24,801 nt of DNA from JANOGU01 sp964499865 (lineage in GTDB: Bacteria > Pseudomonadota > Alphaproteobacteria > Rhodobacterales > Rhodobacteraceae), in assembly GCA_964499865.1 (NCBI GenBank), contig CAZCPY010000039.1, positions 1 through 24,801 on the forward strand. Reading direction: 5' to 3'. How positions within the stretch are numbered: the first letter of the stretch is position 1; every line of letters starts with the position of its first letter. The notes below the pieces were generated by a model. That model was not told the origin of the DNA. It did no database searches and saw only the letters and a list, made by a program, of their open reading frames with translations. The position numbers were made by a program, and so were the translations under genes. Below, piece after piece: positions 15,546-24,801 of the stretch.

Positions 15546-15585
15546 CCCCGCCACGCCCCGCCACGCCCCGCAACGCCTGTCAACG
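15546..15585. repeat. 10-bp tandem repeat, four units
   Basis: CCCCGCCACG occurs twice exactly (15546-15565), then as CCCCGCAACG and CCTGTCAACG. It spans the 3' end of the DUF3108 gene and the gap before hrpB. Confidence 0.6.
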
Positions 15586-16272
15586 CCGCTCGAGCACCGC
15601 GGAGCCGACGACCGTCGGCGTGCGCAGTTCCATCAGGCGCAGGGTGCCGTCGCCCGCGGGGACGAAGGTCGCGGTGAAGGGAAAGCGCGTGCGGTCGGCC
15701 ATTTCCCGGTCGGCGAAGCCGGCCAGGCGGGTGTAGAGGCCGGTGCAGGTCACGCCCTCGGCCGCCACCGGGCCGGACAGGCGCGCGCGGGTGGCGCGCT
15801 GGCCGTCGAAGACCTGGAGCGACAGGCGGCAGGCCCCGGCCTGCGGCACGTCGCGCATGCCCGCGAACATCGCGGTCAGGGGATCGACCGCCTCTGCCTG
15901 TCCTGCGGGGTCGGCGGGGGTTCCGGCCTCGCGCGGCTCTCCGGTCACGGTCACGACCGGCACGCCGCCCGACCAGTCGACGGTGGTGGCCGACCGGCGC
16001 GGGCCGATCTCGACCTGTTCGGCATAGCGCAGCGTGCGCAAGCTGCCGCCCTGCACGCGCCCTTCGGCCTGCGCCTGCCACAGGACGCGGCGGATCGCCC
16101 CCACGCCGGTGGTGCGGATCGTGCCGGTCACGCGGTAGCGGTCGCCGGTCACGGTTCCGTCCAGCACCAGGGTCGCCACGCGCAGGCCCGCGAGCGTGAT
16201 GTCGAAGACGATCTCCTCCGCCGCGGCGGGGGCGGCGAGGGCAAGGGCGAGGGCGAGGGCGATGCGGCGCAT
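15580..16272 (-). CDS. exported DUF3108-domain protein
   Basis: A 230-residue protein with a Sec signal peptide (MRRIALALALALAAPAAA, likely cleaved before EEIVFD) and then a beta-rich domain of the DUF3108 type, recognised by the pattern of a lipocalin-like barrel: LAGLRVATLVLDGTV, YRVTGTIRTTGVGAIR, DPLTAMFAGMRDV and a CRLSLQVFDGQR segment. Two Cys (in CRLSLQ and VTCTGLY) could form a disulfide in the periplasm. An ATG eight codons upstream (16296) is possible, but the Met before Arg-Arg fits the signal peptide better. The function of the domain is unknown. Confidence 0.72.
   Translation of the reverse strand: MRRIALALALALAAPAAAEEIVFDITLAGLRVATLVLDGTVTGDRYRVTGTIRTTGVGAIRRVLWQAQAEGRVQGGSLRTLRYAEQVEIGPRRSATTVDWSGGVPVVTVTGEPREAGTPADPAGQAEAVDPLTAMFAGMRDVPQAGACRLSLQVFDGQRATRARLSGPVAAEGVTCTGLYTRLAGFADREMADRTRFPFTATFVPAGDGTLRLMELRTPTVVGSAVLERR
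16239..16262. repeat. hexanucleotide repeat inside a signal peptide
   Basis: Four GGGCRA units (GGGCAA then three GGGCGA) encode the alternating Leu-Ala core of the DUF3108 signal peptide on the minus strand. Slippage here would change core length by two residues without shifting frame. Confidence 0.6.
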
Positions 16273-16469
16273 GGGAGGTGCCTGAAGGTGCCACATGACG
16301 CGGCGAAGACAAGTCCGCCCGCGTTGCGCCGCGGGGTCCCGGGGCGTGCGGCCGCCTGAGGTCCGGTTAAGGCCGCCCGAGTAGAGACTTTGCCCGTCGC
16401 GGGCGCCCCCTTTCTGCCAAGGCGCGGGTCGCTCGCGGGCGGATCAACGCGGGCAAGGGGACGGGCGGG

Positions 16470-18761
16470 ATGAACAAGGCGATCACGGACGGGCTGGTGC
16501 TGATGCCTCCGGCCTTTGCGGCGGGGCTGAACCTCTGGTCGCGCGAGGACGGCACGCCGGGGTCGGCAAGCTGGCAGGGCCAGGCCAATGCGGTGCTAGT
16601 GCCCGCGGATGCCGATTTCGGCGGCTGCGTCGAGATCACCAAGACCACCACGCTGAGCAAGCTGCGCAGCTATGCGCAGACGCCGATCCAGCCGGGGCTG
16701 TACCTGCGCGTCACCGCGCGGGTGAAGGCGATTTCGGGCAACCTGCCCACGGTGCGGGTGGCGGGCTGGGCGGGCCGGGCGAACGGCACCAACGTGACCA
16801 CGGCGCCGCAGACCGGCCCCGAGACCACGCTGACCGCCTACGGCCAGGTCGTGACGATCACCGCCATCGTCGGCACCGGCAACCGGCAGGGCAACGACAT
16901 GGTCTGGGGCACGACCCCGGTCTACGGCCATTTCGGCATCGACCTGACCGGGCCCAACGGCGGCGTCGTGCGCATCGACGACATCACCATCGAGGACGTG
17001 ACCGAAGTCTTCCACCGCAAGATGATGGACTGGATCGACGTGCGCGACTACGGCGCCATCGGCAACGGCGTGGCCGATGACGCGGCGGCCTTCGTGGCGG
17101 CCGATCTGGATGCGCAGGGCCGCAGCGTGCTGGTGTCGGCGGGGACGTATTTCCTGGGCTCGACGGTGCAGTTCAACGCCGGCGTACGGTTCGAGGGCAC
17201 GGTGACGATGCCGGCGTCGGCGCGTCTGGTGTGCACGCGCAACTACGACATCGACACCTACGAGGCCGCCTTCGGCAACGAGGAGACCGGGTTCCGCCGC
17301 GGATTGCAGGCGCTGTTCTACTTCACCGACCACACCACCTTTGACCTGCGGGGCCGGCGCGTCCTTCTGTCGGCGCCGGTCGACGTGGCGGCGGTGGCGG
17401 GGCTCGCGAGCCTGGTGCAGCGCCGGGTGCTGGCGCATGGCCAGCTCGAGGCCGCGACCAGCACCGCCTGGGACACCCAGACGGTGACCTCGGTCTGCAC
17501 CTACACGCCGACCGCCAACCCCAACATCCTGACCGCGGTCGCCAACATCGCCAACGTGCCGGTGGGGGCGCGCATCTCGGGCACCGGGGTGGGGCGCGAG
17601 ATCTACGTCACCTCGAAGAACACCGGCGCGGGCACGGTCGAGCTGTCGCGGCCCCTGTGGGGGGCGGCCGGGACGCGCACGCTGACCTTCGAGCGCTACC
17701 GCTACATGCTGGACTTTTCGGGCTTTTCCACGCTGTCGCGGTTCGAGATCCTGGACATGGAGTTCCAGTGCGAGGGCCGCGCGAGCGCCATCATGCTGCC
17801 GGTCGCGGGCACCGTCTTCCGCCTGTCGGACTGCGTGGTGAACCGCCCGAAGGACCGCGCCATCACCTCGACCGGCACCGGCTGCCAGGGGATCATCATC
17901 GACCAGTGCCAGTTCCTGTCGAACGAACAGTCGGTGGCGGCGCAGGACCGCACCACCGTGGCGCTGAACGTGAACGCCAACGACGCCAAGATCCGCGACT
18001 GCCGGATCGTGCGCTTTGCCACCTTCGCGGTGATGGGCGGCAATGGCAACATGTTCATCGGCAACCATTTCTTCCAGGGCGACGACCAGCCCTTGGGGGT
18101 CCGCCGGGCGGGGATCGTGTTCGCCTCGACCAACGTGAAGTCGGAAATCACCGGCAACTACATCGACAACTGCTTCATCGAATGGACGAACGAACAGGAC
18201 CAGGCGCCGACCTTCTCCAGCGGGTTCTCGTTCGGCGGGCTGACGGTGGTGGGCAACATCTTCACCGTGAACGACGTGGCCCCCGCCTTCCGCTGGATCG
18301 TGGTGACGCCCTACGGGGCGGGGCATTTCCTGAACGGGGTCACGATCAACGACAACGTCTTCCGCACCGTGAACACCAACATCGACCGCGTCGAGGGCGT
18401 GGACACCACCTTTGCCACGCTGGACTACAGCCGGTTCCGCAACGTGCTGATGGAATCGAACACCTTCAACGGGGTCAACCAGATGACCTTCAGCCCGGTG
18501 ATGATCGAGCACAACCAGGCGACGGCGGCCGATACCTGGGTGGTGGACGGCGGCGACTACCTGCCGTTCGGGGGACGTGCGCGCAACGTGCAGGCGATCG
18601 TGGCGGAAGGCCCGATCACCACGGCGGCGAACGCGGCCAACGGCGCGATGCCCTATGTGCTGGTGGAACAGGGCACCGGCGGGCGGCAGGTGCATCTGAA
18701 ATGGCCGACCGCGCTGCGCGGCCGGGCGCATGTGACGATCCGGGTGGACAACCCGAACTGA
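16470..18761 (+). CDS. pectate-lyase-fold beta-helix protein, GTA head-spike (GhsB)-like
   Basis: A 763-residue protein with no signal peptide. Residues 1-180 form a conserved N-terminal domain starting MNKAITDGLVLMPPAFAAGL. The pectate-lyase 3 motif DVRDYGAIGNGVADD begins at residue 190, and a long right-handed beta-helix follows with repeated short N/D/G turns (GNMFIGNHFF, GNYIDN, NDNVF). From memory, the N-terminal and WTNEQD-type segments resemble a Rhodobacterales family that includes Rhodobacter capsulatus GhsB, a head-spike protein of the gene transfer agent that binds recipient capsule. Without a signal peptide, a particle-attached spike fits better than a secreted lyase. AAGGGGA precedes the ATG. 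No other GTA gene is nearby. An alternative is a stand-alone prophage tailspike relic. Confidence 0.65.
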   Translation: MNKAITDGLVLMPPAFAAGLNLWSREDGTPGSASWQGQANAVLVPADADFGGCVEITKTTTLSKLRSYAQTPIQPGLYLRVTARVKAISGNLPTVRVAGWAGRANGTNVTTAPQTGPETTLTAYGQVVTITAIVGTGNRQGNDMVWGTTPVYGHFGIDLTGPNGGVVRIDDITIEDVTEVFHRKMMDWIDVRDYGAIGNGVADDAAAFVAADLDAQGRSVLVSAGTYFLGSTVQFNAGVRFEGTVTMPASARLVCTRNYDIDTYEAAFGNEETGFRRGLQALFYFTDHTTFDLRGRRVLLSAPVDVAAVAGLASLVQRRVLAHGQLEAATSTAWDTQTVTSVCTYTPTANPNILTAVANIANVPVGARISGTGVGREIYVTSKNTGAGTVELSRPLWGAAGTRTLTFERYRYMLDFSGFSTLSRFEILDMEFQCEGRASAIMLPVAGTVFRLSDCVVNRPKDRAITSTGTGCQGIIIDQCQFLSNEQSVAAQDRTTVALNVNANDAKIRDCRIVRFATFAVMGGNGNMFIGNHFFQGDDQPLGVRRAGIVFASTNVKSEITGNYIDNCFIEWTNEQDQAPTFSSGFSFGGLTVVGNIFTVNDVAPAFRWIVVTPYGAGHFLNGVTINDNVFRTVNTNIDRVEGVDTTFATLDYSRFRNVLMESNTFNGVNQMTFSPVMIEHNQATAADTWVVDGGDYLPFGGRARNVQAIVAEGPITTAANAANGAMPYVLVEQGTGGRQVHLKWPTALRGRAHVTIRVDNPN

Positions 18762-18768
18762 GGGTCGC

Positions 18769-19230
18769 CTACGGCAGCAGGTCTTCGGGCGCGATCCGGT
18801 GGGCGCGCCCGAAACCTGCGTTCAGCAGCGCCGCTTGCGGGACCAGACGCAGGAAGCGGAAATCGGCGAAATCGACGTAGAGTTTCGCCTTCGGATGCCG
18901 CGCCAGCCAGAGCGCGCGCAGCTCCGCCCGGTCGGCGGGCGCGGCGCGGGCGCGCAGCATCAGGCGGGGGTGGGTCAGCGGGTCGCCCTTGGCGCCCGGT
19001 TCGCCCAGAAGCAGCGCGCAGTCGGGATGCGCCGCAAGCGCCGCGCCGTGGGCCGAGAGGTCCGACACCAGCGTCACCGGCACCCCCTGCCCGTCCAGCG
19101 CCAGCGCCACGCGGCCGATGCCGGGCGTGCCCGTTGCGGGGTCGGTGTAGGCGAGCGCCGCATGCGGGCTTGCCAGCAGGCTGCGGGCGAGCCGGCGGGC
19201 CTCGTCGTCGGGGGGGCGGATGGGGTCCAT
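18769..19230 (-). CDS. pyridoxamine 5'-phosphate oxidase-family protein (HugZ/HutZ-like)
   Basis: A 153-residue split-barrel protein of the flavin- or heme-binding PPOX superfamily. It begins with ARRLARSLLASPHAALAYTD, continues with PVTLVSDLSAHGAALAAHPDCALLLGEPG, and ends with YVDFADFRFLRLVPQAALLNAGFGRA, a pattern typical of HugZ-type heme-utilisation proteins. It lacks the extra C-terminal domain of the longer HugZ proteins. It converges on the beta-helix gene with 7 bases between the stops and is divergent from acs. Cofactor and role are not determined. Confidence 0.75.
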   Translation of the reverse strand: MDPIRPPDDEARRLARSLLASPHAALAYTDPATGTPGIGRVALALDGQGVPVTLVSDLSAHGAALAAHPDCALLLGEPGAKGDPLTHPRLMLRARAAPADRAELRALWLARHPKAKLYVDFADFRFLRLVPQAALLNAGFGRAHRIAPEDLLP

Positions 19231-19535
19231 GCCGTCAGGGTCGGGCAGCGGGGCGGGCTTGGCAAGGGTGCGAATCGTCTGGCCGCGGGGCAGGACCGGA
19301 GCGGCCGCGGGCGCCGGGGCCCGGCGATGACAGTCAAGCCGTTGACCTGCCTTGATCTCTTTCCCAAGGGGCCGTCCGCTGCGTTCGTCTGTAAACTTCT
19401 GATGTCCAATACTTTACAACATTCTTGCGCCGGAATAACAGGTTACCCTTTCCTTTACGCCCAGGCGGTGTAGTGCATGGCGGGCGAAGGCCCGCGCCAT
19501 GCCGCCCGGTCCTGCGACAGCGAAGGGGGAGTTCG
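19231..19535. other. intergenic region between the PPOX-family gene and acs
   Basis: A 305-base divergent region. The left part is GC-rich with nothing recognisable. About 19385-19465 is strikingly AT-rich for this window and contains the inverted repeat and promoter candidate listed separately. The acs Shine-Dalgarno (AAGGGGGA, about 19523-19530) lies at the right end. Confidence 0.6.
19390..19441 (+). promoter_or_regulatory. candidate acs promoter with overlapping inverted repeat
   Basis: TGTAAA (19390-19395) and TTTACA (19413-19418) are exact inverted half-sites 17 bases apart. TTTACA also resembles a -35 box and is followed after 17 bases by TAACAG (19436-19441), a weak -10. A regulator bound to the half-sites would cover the -35 element. 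The leader to the acs ATG would be about 90 bases. Confidence 0.35.
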
Positions 19536-21500
<1,965 letters not shown>

Positions 21501-21509
<9 letters not shown>

Positions 21510-21571
21510 CGGCCCGCAACACGGACCCGGGGACCGGACGGCAGCCGCCGCCCGCCTGTCCCCTGCGGTCC
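21501..21571 (+). terminator. stem-loops at and after the acs stop codon
   Basis: CGGGCC (21501-21506) pairs with GGCCCG (21511-21516), leaving TGAC as the loop, so the acs stop codon is the loop itself. A longer two-part stem follows: GGACC/GGTCC (21523-21527 with 21567-21571) and GGGAC/GTCCC (21530-21534 with 21558-21562). No T run. These may attenuate transcription into the transporter gene or stabilise acs mRNA. Confidence 0.35.
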
Positions 21572-21681
21572 GGCGCCGGGGCAGGCGCGCGGCAGGACGA
21601 CCCCGGGGCGATCCGGGAAAAAAACGGACGGAGGCCGGGACGCCAGGGGCGCCCGGGACATAACGAGGAGGGAGACGGACA

Positions 21682-23907
21682 ATGTCGATGGCAAGCACCG
21701 ACGCGAGCGCACGCTCGCGTCCCATGACGCGGGAGGAGAAGAAGGTCATCCTTGCCTCCTCGGCCGGGACGATCTTCGAATGGTACGACTTCTACCTGTA
21801 CGGATCGCTGGCCGCGATCATCGGGGCGCAGTTCTTCACGCCGTTCCCGGAAGCGACGCGCAACGTCTTTGCGCTGCTGGCCTTTGCCGCGGGCTTCATC
21901 GTGCGCCCGTTCGGCGCGCTGGTGTTCGGCGCGATGGGCGACCTGATCGGCCGCAAGTACACCTTCCTGATGACGATCCTGATCATGGGTCTGTCGACCT
22001 TCCTGGTCGGCCTGCTGCCCAACTACTATGCCTGGGGCACCGCGGCGCCGGTCATCCTGATCGTGCTGCGCATGTTGCAGGGCCTGGCGCTTGGCGGCGA
22101 ATACGGCGGGGCGGCGGTCTATGTGGCCGAGCACGCGCCGGCCAACCAGCGCGGCTATTTCACCGCCTTCATCCAGACGACGGCGACGCTGGGGCTGCTT
22201 CTGTCGCTGATCGTCATCATCTCGGTGCAGGGCTACGTCAACGGCAACTTCCCCGACCAGCCGGTGCTTGATGCCGTCGGGGCGGCGGTGATGCAGGCCG
22301 ACGGCACGCCGCAGATGCAGAAGGCGTTCAACGCCTGGGGCTGGCGGATCCCGTTCCTGGGCTCGATCTTCCTGCTCTTGATCTCGCTCTACATCCGCCT
22401 GCAGATGAACGAATCCCCCGCCTTCAAGAAGATGAAGGAAGAGGGGTCGGCCTCCAAGGCGCCGCTGCGCGAGGCCTTCGGCCCGGGCCGCAACGCCATG
22501 GTGCTGCTGATCGCGCCGATCCTGTTCTTCGCGCTGCTGTTCACCGGCAACCTGACCGGGTCGCTGGCGTCCTACATCGGCATCGCATTCGTGGTGATCG
22601 CCATCGTCTGGGGCTACCTGAACGCCAGGATCGCGCTGATCGCGCTTCTGGGCCTGGTCGCCGGGCAGGCGGTCGTGTGGTATTCGGGGCAGTTCTACGC
22701 CCTGTTCTTCCTGCAGAACGTCATCAAGGTGGACAGCTTCTCGGCCAACGTCTTCGTGGCCTGGTCGCTGATCCTGGGCACCGCGGGCTTCCTGGTCTTC
22801 GGGTCGCTGTCGGACCGCATCGGCCGCAAGCCGATCATCCTGGGCGGCTGCCTGCTCGCGGCAGCGACCTACATGTATGTCTTCCCGCTGCTGACCAGGA
22901 CCGCGAACCCCGTGCTCTACGCCGCCCACCAGACCCCGGTCGTGGTGACGGCCGACAAGGACGACTGCTCGTTCCAGTTCAACCCGACGGGCACGGCCAA
23001 GTTCACCTCGTCCTGCGACATCGCCAAGGCGCTGCTCGCCCGGTCGTCGGTGAACTACACCACGGTCGAGGGCACCGACGGCCAGATCGCCGAGGTCAAG
23101 GTCGGCGAGACGGTGATCGCCGCCTACAGCGGCGTGGCCAACGGCGCGGCGGTGAAGGCCGCGACGGCGGCTGTCGAGGCGGCCAGGGCGGCCATCGATG
23201 CGGCCGTGCTGGAGCCGCTGGCGGCGGCCGAAAAGGCCTACGCCGCGGCAACCACCGCGGTGGCCAGCGCCGAGAAGGCCGGCAAGGCCGCGGAAGCCGG
23301 CACCGACGAGGCGGCGAAGACGGCCACGAAAGAGGCCTTCTCGACCGCGGTTGCGGGAGCGGCGACGGCCAAGGCGGCGCTCGACAGCGCACGCGCGGCG
23401 GTTCCGGCCCCGGCGCTGGCGGCCTATGACGCGGCGCAGGCCGAACTGGCCAGGGCCAAGGGCGAGCCCGCGGCCTTCACCAAGGCGGTGAACGACGCGC
23501 TCAAGGCGGCGGGGTATCCGCTGGTCGCGGCCGAGAATACCTCGGTGGCCGTGGCGTCGAGCTTCATCGACATCTTCAAGGCGCAGAACCTTACCATCAT
23601 CCTGATCCTGACCTACCTGATCCTGCTGGTGACGATGGTCTACGGCCCGATCGCGGCGATGCTGGTGGAACTGTTCCCGACCCGCATCCGCTACTCCGGC
23701 CTGTCCTTGCCCTACCACATCGGCAACGGCTGGTTCGGCGGCCTGATGCCCGCGACCGCCTTCGCGATCTCGGCGCAGTCCGGCAACGTCTACGGCGGGC
23801 TGTGGTATCCGATCGTCATCGCGCTGGTGACGGTGGTGATCGGGCTGCTGTTCGTCCCCGGCGGGACGCACAAGAAGGACATCTTCGCCGACGACGGCAA
23901 GCGCTAG
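21682..23907 (+). CDS. MHS-family MFS transporter with a large Ala-rich insertion
   Basis: A 741-residue inner-membrane symporter of the metabolite:H+ symporter type. Standard features: SAGTIFEWYDFYLYGSLA in helix 1, motif A GAMGDLIGRKYT (83-94), LGGEYGGAAVYVAEHAP, and the second-half GSLSDRIGRKP (374-384). Normal members are about 430-550 residues. The extra length lies between helix 10 and helix 11 (about residues 410-630). Its first part (DDCSFQFNP...SSCDIA) has two Cys, and about 486-608 is almost all Ala, Lys, Glu and Thr with predicted helix character. The loop should face the periplasm. The ATG has GAGGAGGGAGA upstream. It lies after acs, so acetate or another short acid is a likely substrate. 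Confidence 0.85.
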   Translation: MSMASTDASARSRPMTREEKKVILASSAGTIFEWYDFYLYGSLAAIIGAQFFTPFPEATRNVFALLAFAAGFIVRPFGALVFGAMGDLIGRKYTFLMTILIMGLSTFLVGLLPNYYAWGTAAPVILIVLRMLQGLALGGEYGGAAVYVAEHAPANQRGYFTAFIQTTATLGLLLSLIVIISVQGYVNGNFPDQPVLDAVGAAVMQADGTPQMQKAFNAWGWRIPFLGSIFLLLISLYIRLQMNESPAFKKMKEEGSASKAPLREAFGPGRNAMVLLIAPILFFALLFTGNLTGSLASYIGIAFVVIAIVWGYLNARIALIALLGLVAGQAVVWYSGQFYALFFLQNVIKVDSFSANVFVAWSLILGTAGFLVFGSLSDRIGRKPIILGGCLLAAATYMYVFPLLTRTANPVLYAAHQTPVVVTADKDDCSFQFNPTGTAKFTSSCDIAKALLARSSVNYTTVEGTDGQIAEVKVGETVIAAYSGVANGAAVKAATAAVEAARAAIDAAVLEPLAAAEKAYAAATTAVASAEKAGKAAEAGTDEAAKTATKEAFSTAVAGAATAKAALDSARAAVPAPALAAYDAAQAELARAKGEPAAFTKAVNDALKAAGYPLVAAENTSVAVASSFIDIFKAQNLTIILILTYLILLVTMVYGPIAAMLVELFPTRIRYSGLSLPYHIGNGWFGGLMPATAFAISAQSGNVYGGLWYPIVIALVTVVIGLLFVPGGTHKKDIFADDGKR

Positions 23908-23917
23908 GCCTGCACGG

Positions 23918-23946
23918 GGCCGCGCCGGGGCACCCCCGGCGCGGCC
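23918..23946 (+). terminator. strong GC hairpin after the MHS transporter
   Basis: GGCCGCGCCGGGG (23918-23930) pairs perfectly over 13 bp with CCCCGGCGCGGCC (23934-23946) around a CAC loop, 10 bases after the stop codon. It is followed by a C/T-rich run, not a true T tract. It is the best terminator candidate in the window. Confidence 0.65.
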
Positions 23947-24001
23947 GCCTTCCCCTCCGCTCCGCCGGGCGCCCGAAGCGGCGCCCCGCCGAACGGACGG
24001 C

Positions 24002-24277
24002 TCAGCCGCTGCGCCGGTCCCAGAGCGCGAAGACCGCCAGCACGGGGATCAGAAGGATGAGGTTCGCAACCAGCCCCAGCCCGACCGACGCGGCCAGCGG
24101 CACCGCCGTGCCCATCGTCACGGGGATGATGACGGCGACGAAGACCAGCCCCGCCGCCAGCGGCGCCCAGGTGCCGGTCGCCGCCGCGGTGCGCCGCTGC
24201 GTCAGCACGAGGCCGATCAGCAGCGCGATGCGGAACGGGTCGGCCAGTTGCGCGGTCAGGATCTCGGTCGCGGTCAT
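24002..24277 (-). CDS. small three-helix membrane protein, function unknown
   Basis: A 91-residue protein with three hydrophobic segments: about 14-26 (FRIALLIGLVLTQ), 38-55 (APLAAGLVFVAVIIPVTM) and 62-84 (ASVGLGLVANLILLIPVLAVFALW). No family recognised. The ATG at 24277 starts MTATEILTAQLADP; a much longer open frame upstream is the shadow of the response regulator gene. It is divergent from that gene with 48 bases between starts, and convergent with the transporter. Confidence 0.65.
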   Translation of the reverse strand: MTATEILTAQLADPFRIALLIGLVLTQRRTAAATGTWAPLAAGLVFVAVIIPVTMGTAVPLAASVGLGLVANLILLIPVLAVFALWDRRSG

Positions 24278-24325
24278 CGGCCGGTTGTGCGCCGCGGGCG
24301 CGGGCTTTGCAAGCGGGGCGGGGCG

Positions 24326-24727
24326 ATGATGGACGGCGCCCCCCCCGGGGTGCAGGCGCCCCGCGTCCTGATCGTCGAGGACGACGACAGCATCGCCGCC
24401 GCGCTGGACTTCGTGCTGACGCGCGGGGGCATGGACCATGACCGCATCGCCGACGGCGCCGAGGCCCTGCCCCGCATCCGCGCCACCCGCCCCGACCTCG
24501 TGCTCTTGGACGTGATGCTGCCCGGCGCGTCGGGCTTCGACATCTGCGAGGGCGTGCGGGCCGACCCCGACCTTGCCGGCGTGCGCATCCTGCTGATGAC
24601 GGCGCGCGGGTCGGCGCTGGAACGCAAGCGCGGCGCGGTCCTCGGGGCCGACGGCTTCATCACCAAGCCCTTCGACCTGGGCCACCTGCGCGCCGAGGTG
24701 GCGCGCCTGCTGGCGACGCCGCGGTAG
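24326..24727 (+). CDS. single-domain response regulator (CheY-like receiver)
   Basis: A 133-residue receiver domain with no output domain. The acidic pair D19-D20 (in VEDDDS), phospho-acceptor D62 (LLDVMLPG), T92 (LMTARG) and K114 (ITKPF) are all present, so phosphorylation should work. A second ATG at 24329 is an equally possible start; the region upstream (AAGCGGGGCGGGGCG) lacks a strong Shine-Dalgarno. Single-domain regulators act by protein contact or as phosphate relay. No kinase gene is in the window; one could lie downstream. Its position after acs and its transporter suggests, weakly, a role in acetate or carbon signalling. Confidence 0.85.
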   Translation: MMDGAPPGVQAPRVLIVEDDDSIAAALDFVLTRGGMDHDRIADGAEALPRIRATRPDLVLLDVMLPGASGFDICEGVRADPDLAGVRILLMTARGSALERKRGAVLGADGFITKPFDLGHLRAEVARLLATPR

Positions 24728-24749
24728 CAGGGGGGCCTTTTCCAGCCTG

Positions 24750-24801
24750 GCGCTTCCCTCCCCCCTCGTGGGGGAGGGAGAGGGTGGGGGGGCGCCCGGC
24801 C
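24750..24801. repeat. second copy of the C/G-rich dispersed repeat, cut by the window end
   Basis: GCGCTTCCCTCC, CCCTCGTGGGGG, AGGGTGGGGGGG and GCGCCCGGC segments match in the same order the reverse complement of 9386-9436, with a few substitutions and length changes in the G runs. The first 35 bases of the window have a similar G-run pattern but a poorer match. Confidence 0.55.

Noticed and set aside
15496..15573. N-terminal extension of HrpB from an ATG at 15573
   Set aside because: The added residues come from the 10-bp tandem repeat; the GTG at 15495 gives the family N-terminus.
16470..18761. Interpretation of the beta-helix protein as a secreted pectate lyase
   Set aside because: No signal peptide, and the large N-terminal domain precedes the beta-helix; a particle spike or tailspike-like role fits better.

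Overview
The window is very GC-rich (about 70% by eye), with dense protein-coding DNA, G/C-rich third codon positions and occasional GTG starts. The urease gene set, a Rhodobacterales-type capsule export pair, a DUF1127-like miniprotein and a beta-helix protein resembling gene-transfer-agent head spikes all point to a chromosome of an alphaproteobacterium of the Rhodobacteraceae/Paracoccaceae. No rRNA, tRNA, CRISPR array or insertion sequence is visible.

Layout. (1) 267-3914, plus strand: an NhaA-fold membrane protein lacking the catalytic Asp pair, then a KpsT-like ABC ATPase overlapping a KpsE-like polysaccharide co-polymerase. (2) 3915-4110: a non-coding gap with a GC hairpin, two tandem 22-bp palindromes built on CTTCGAAG, and another stem-loop. 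(3) 4111-11833, plus strand: a urease locus ureD-ureA-ureB-[Tat-type cyclase, AhpD-like protein, AbrB/PIN toxin-antitoxin pair]-ureC-[DUF1127-like miniprotein]-ureE-ureF-ureG. The structural genes ureB and ureC are split by about 2 kb of non-urease genes, and the ureC ribosome-binding site overlaps the toxin stop codon. (4) 11859-16272, minus strand: DUF3108 exported protein, HrpB helicase, MFS transporter, transcribed in that order and convergent with ureG. (5) 16470-18761: a 763-residue beta-helix protein, probably a homologue of the Rhodobacter capsulatus GTA head-spike protein, convergent with a small flavin/heme-type pyridoxamine-phosphate-oxidase family gene. (6) 19536-24727: an acetate module of acetyl-CoA synthetase, an MHS-type MFS transporter carrying a large Ala-rich insertion, a small three-helix membrane protein (minus strand) and a single-domain response regulator.

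How the genes fit together. Urease would convert urea to ammonia and CO2, with UreD/E/F/G delivering nickel; no nickel or urea transporter is in the window. Acs and the MHS transporter plausibly form an uptake-activation pair for acetate or a similar acid. Capsule export genes and a spike-like protein lie in the same region; GTA spikes are known to bind capsule, but no GTA structural cluster is present, so a functional link is only a suggestion.

I found no clear new multi-gene system. The most unusual points are the toxin-antitoxin and cyclase genes inside the urease operon, the transporter with a roughly 220-residue inserted region, the NhaA homologue without its Asp pair, and the tandem palindromes upstream of ureD.
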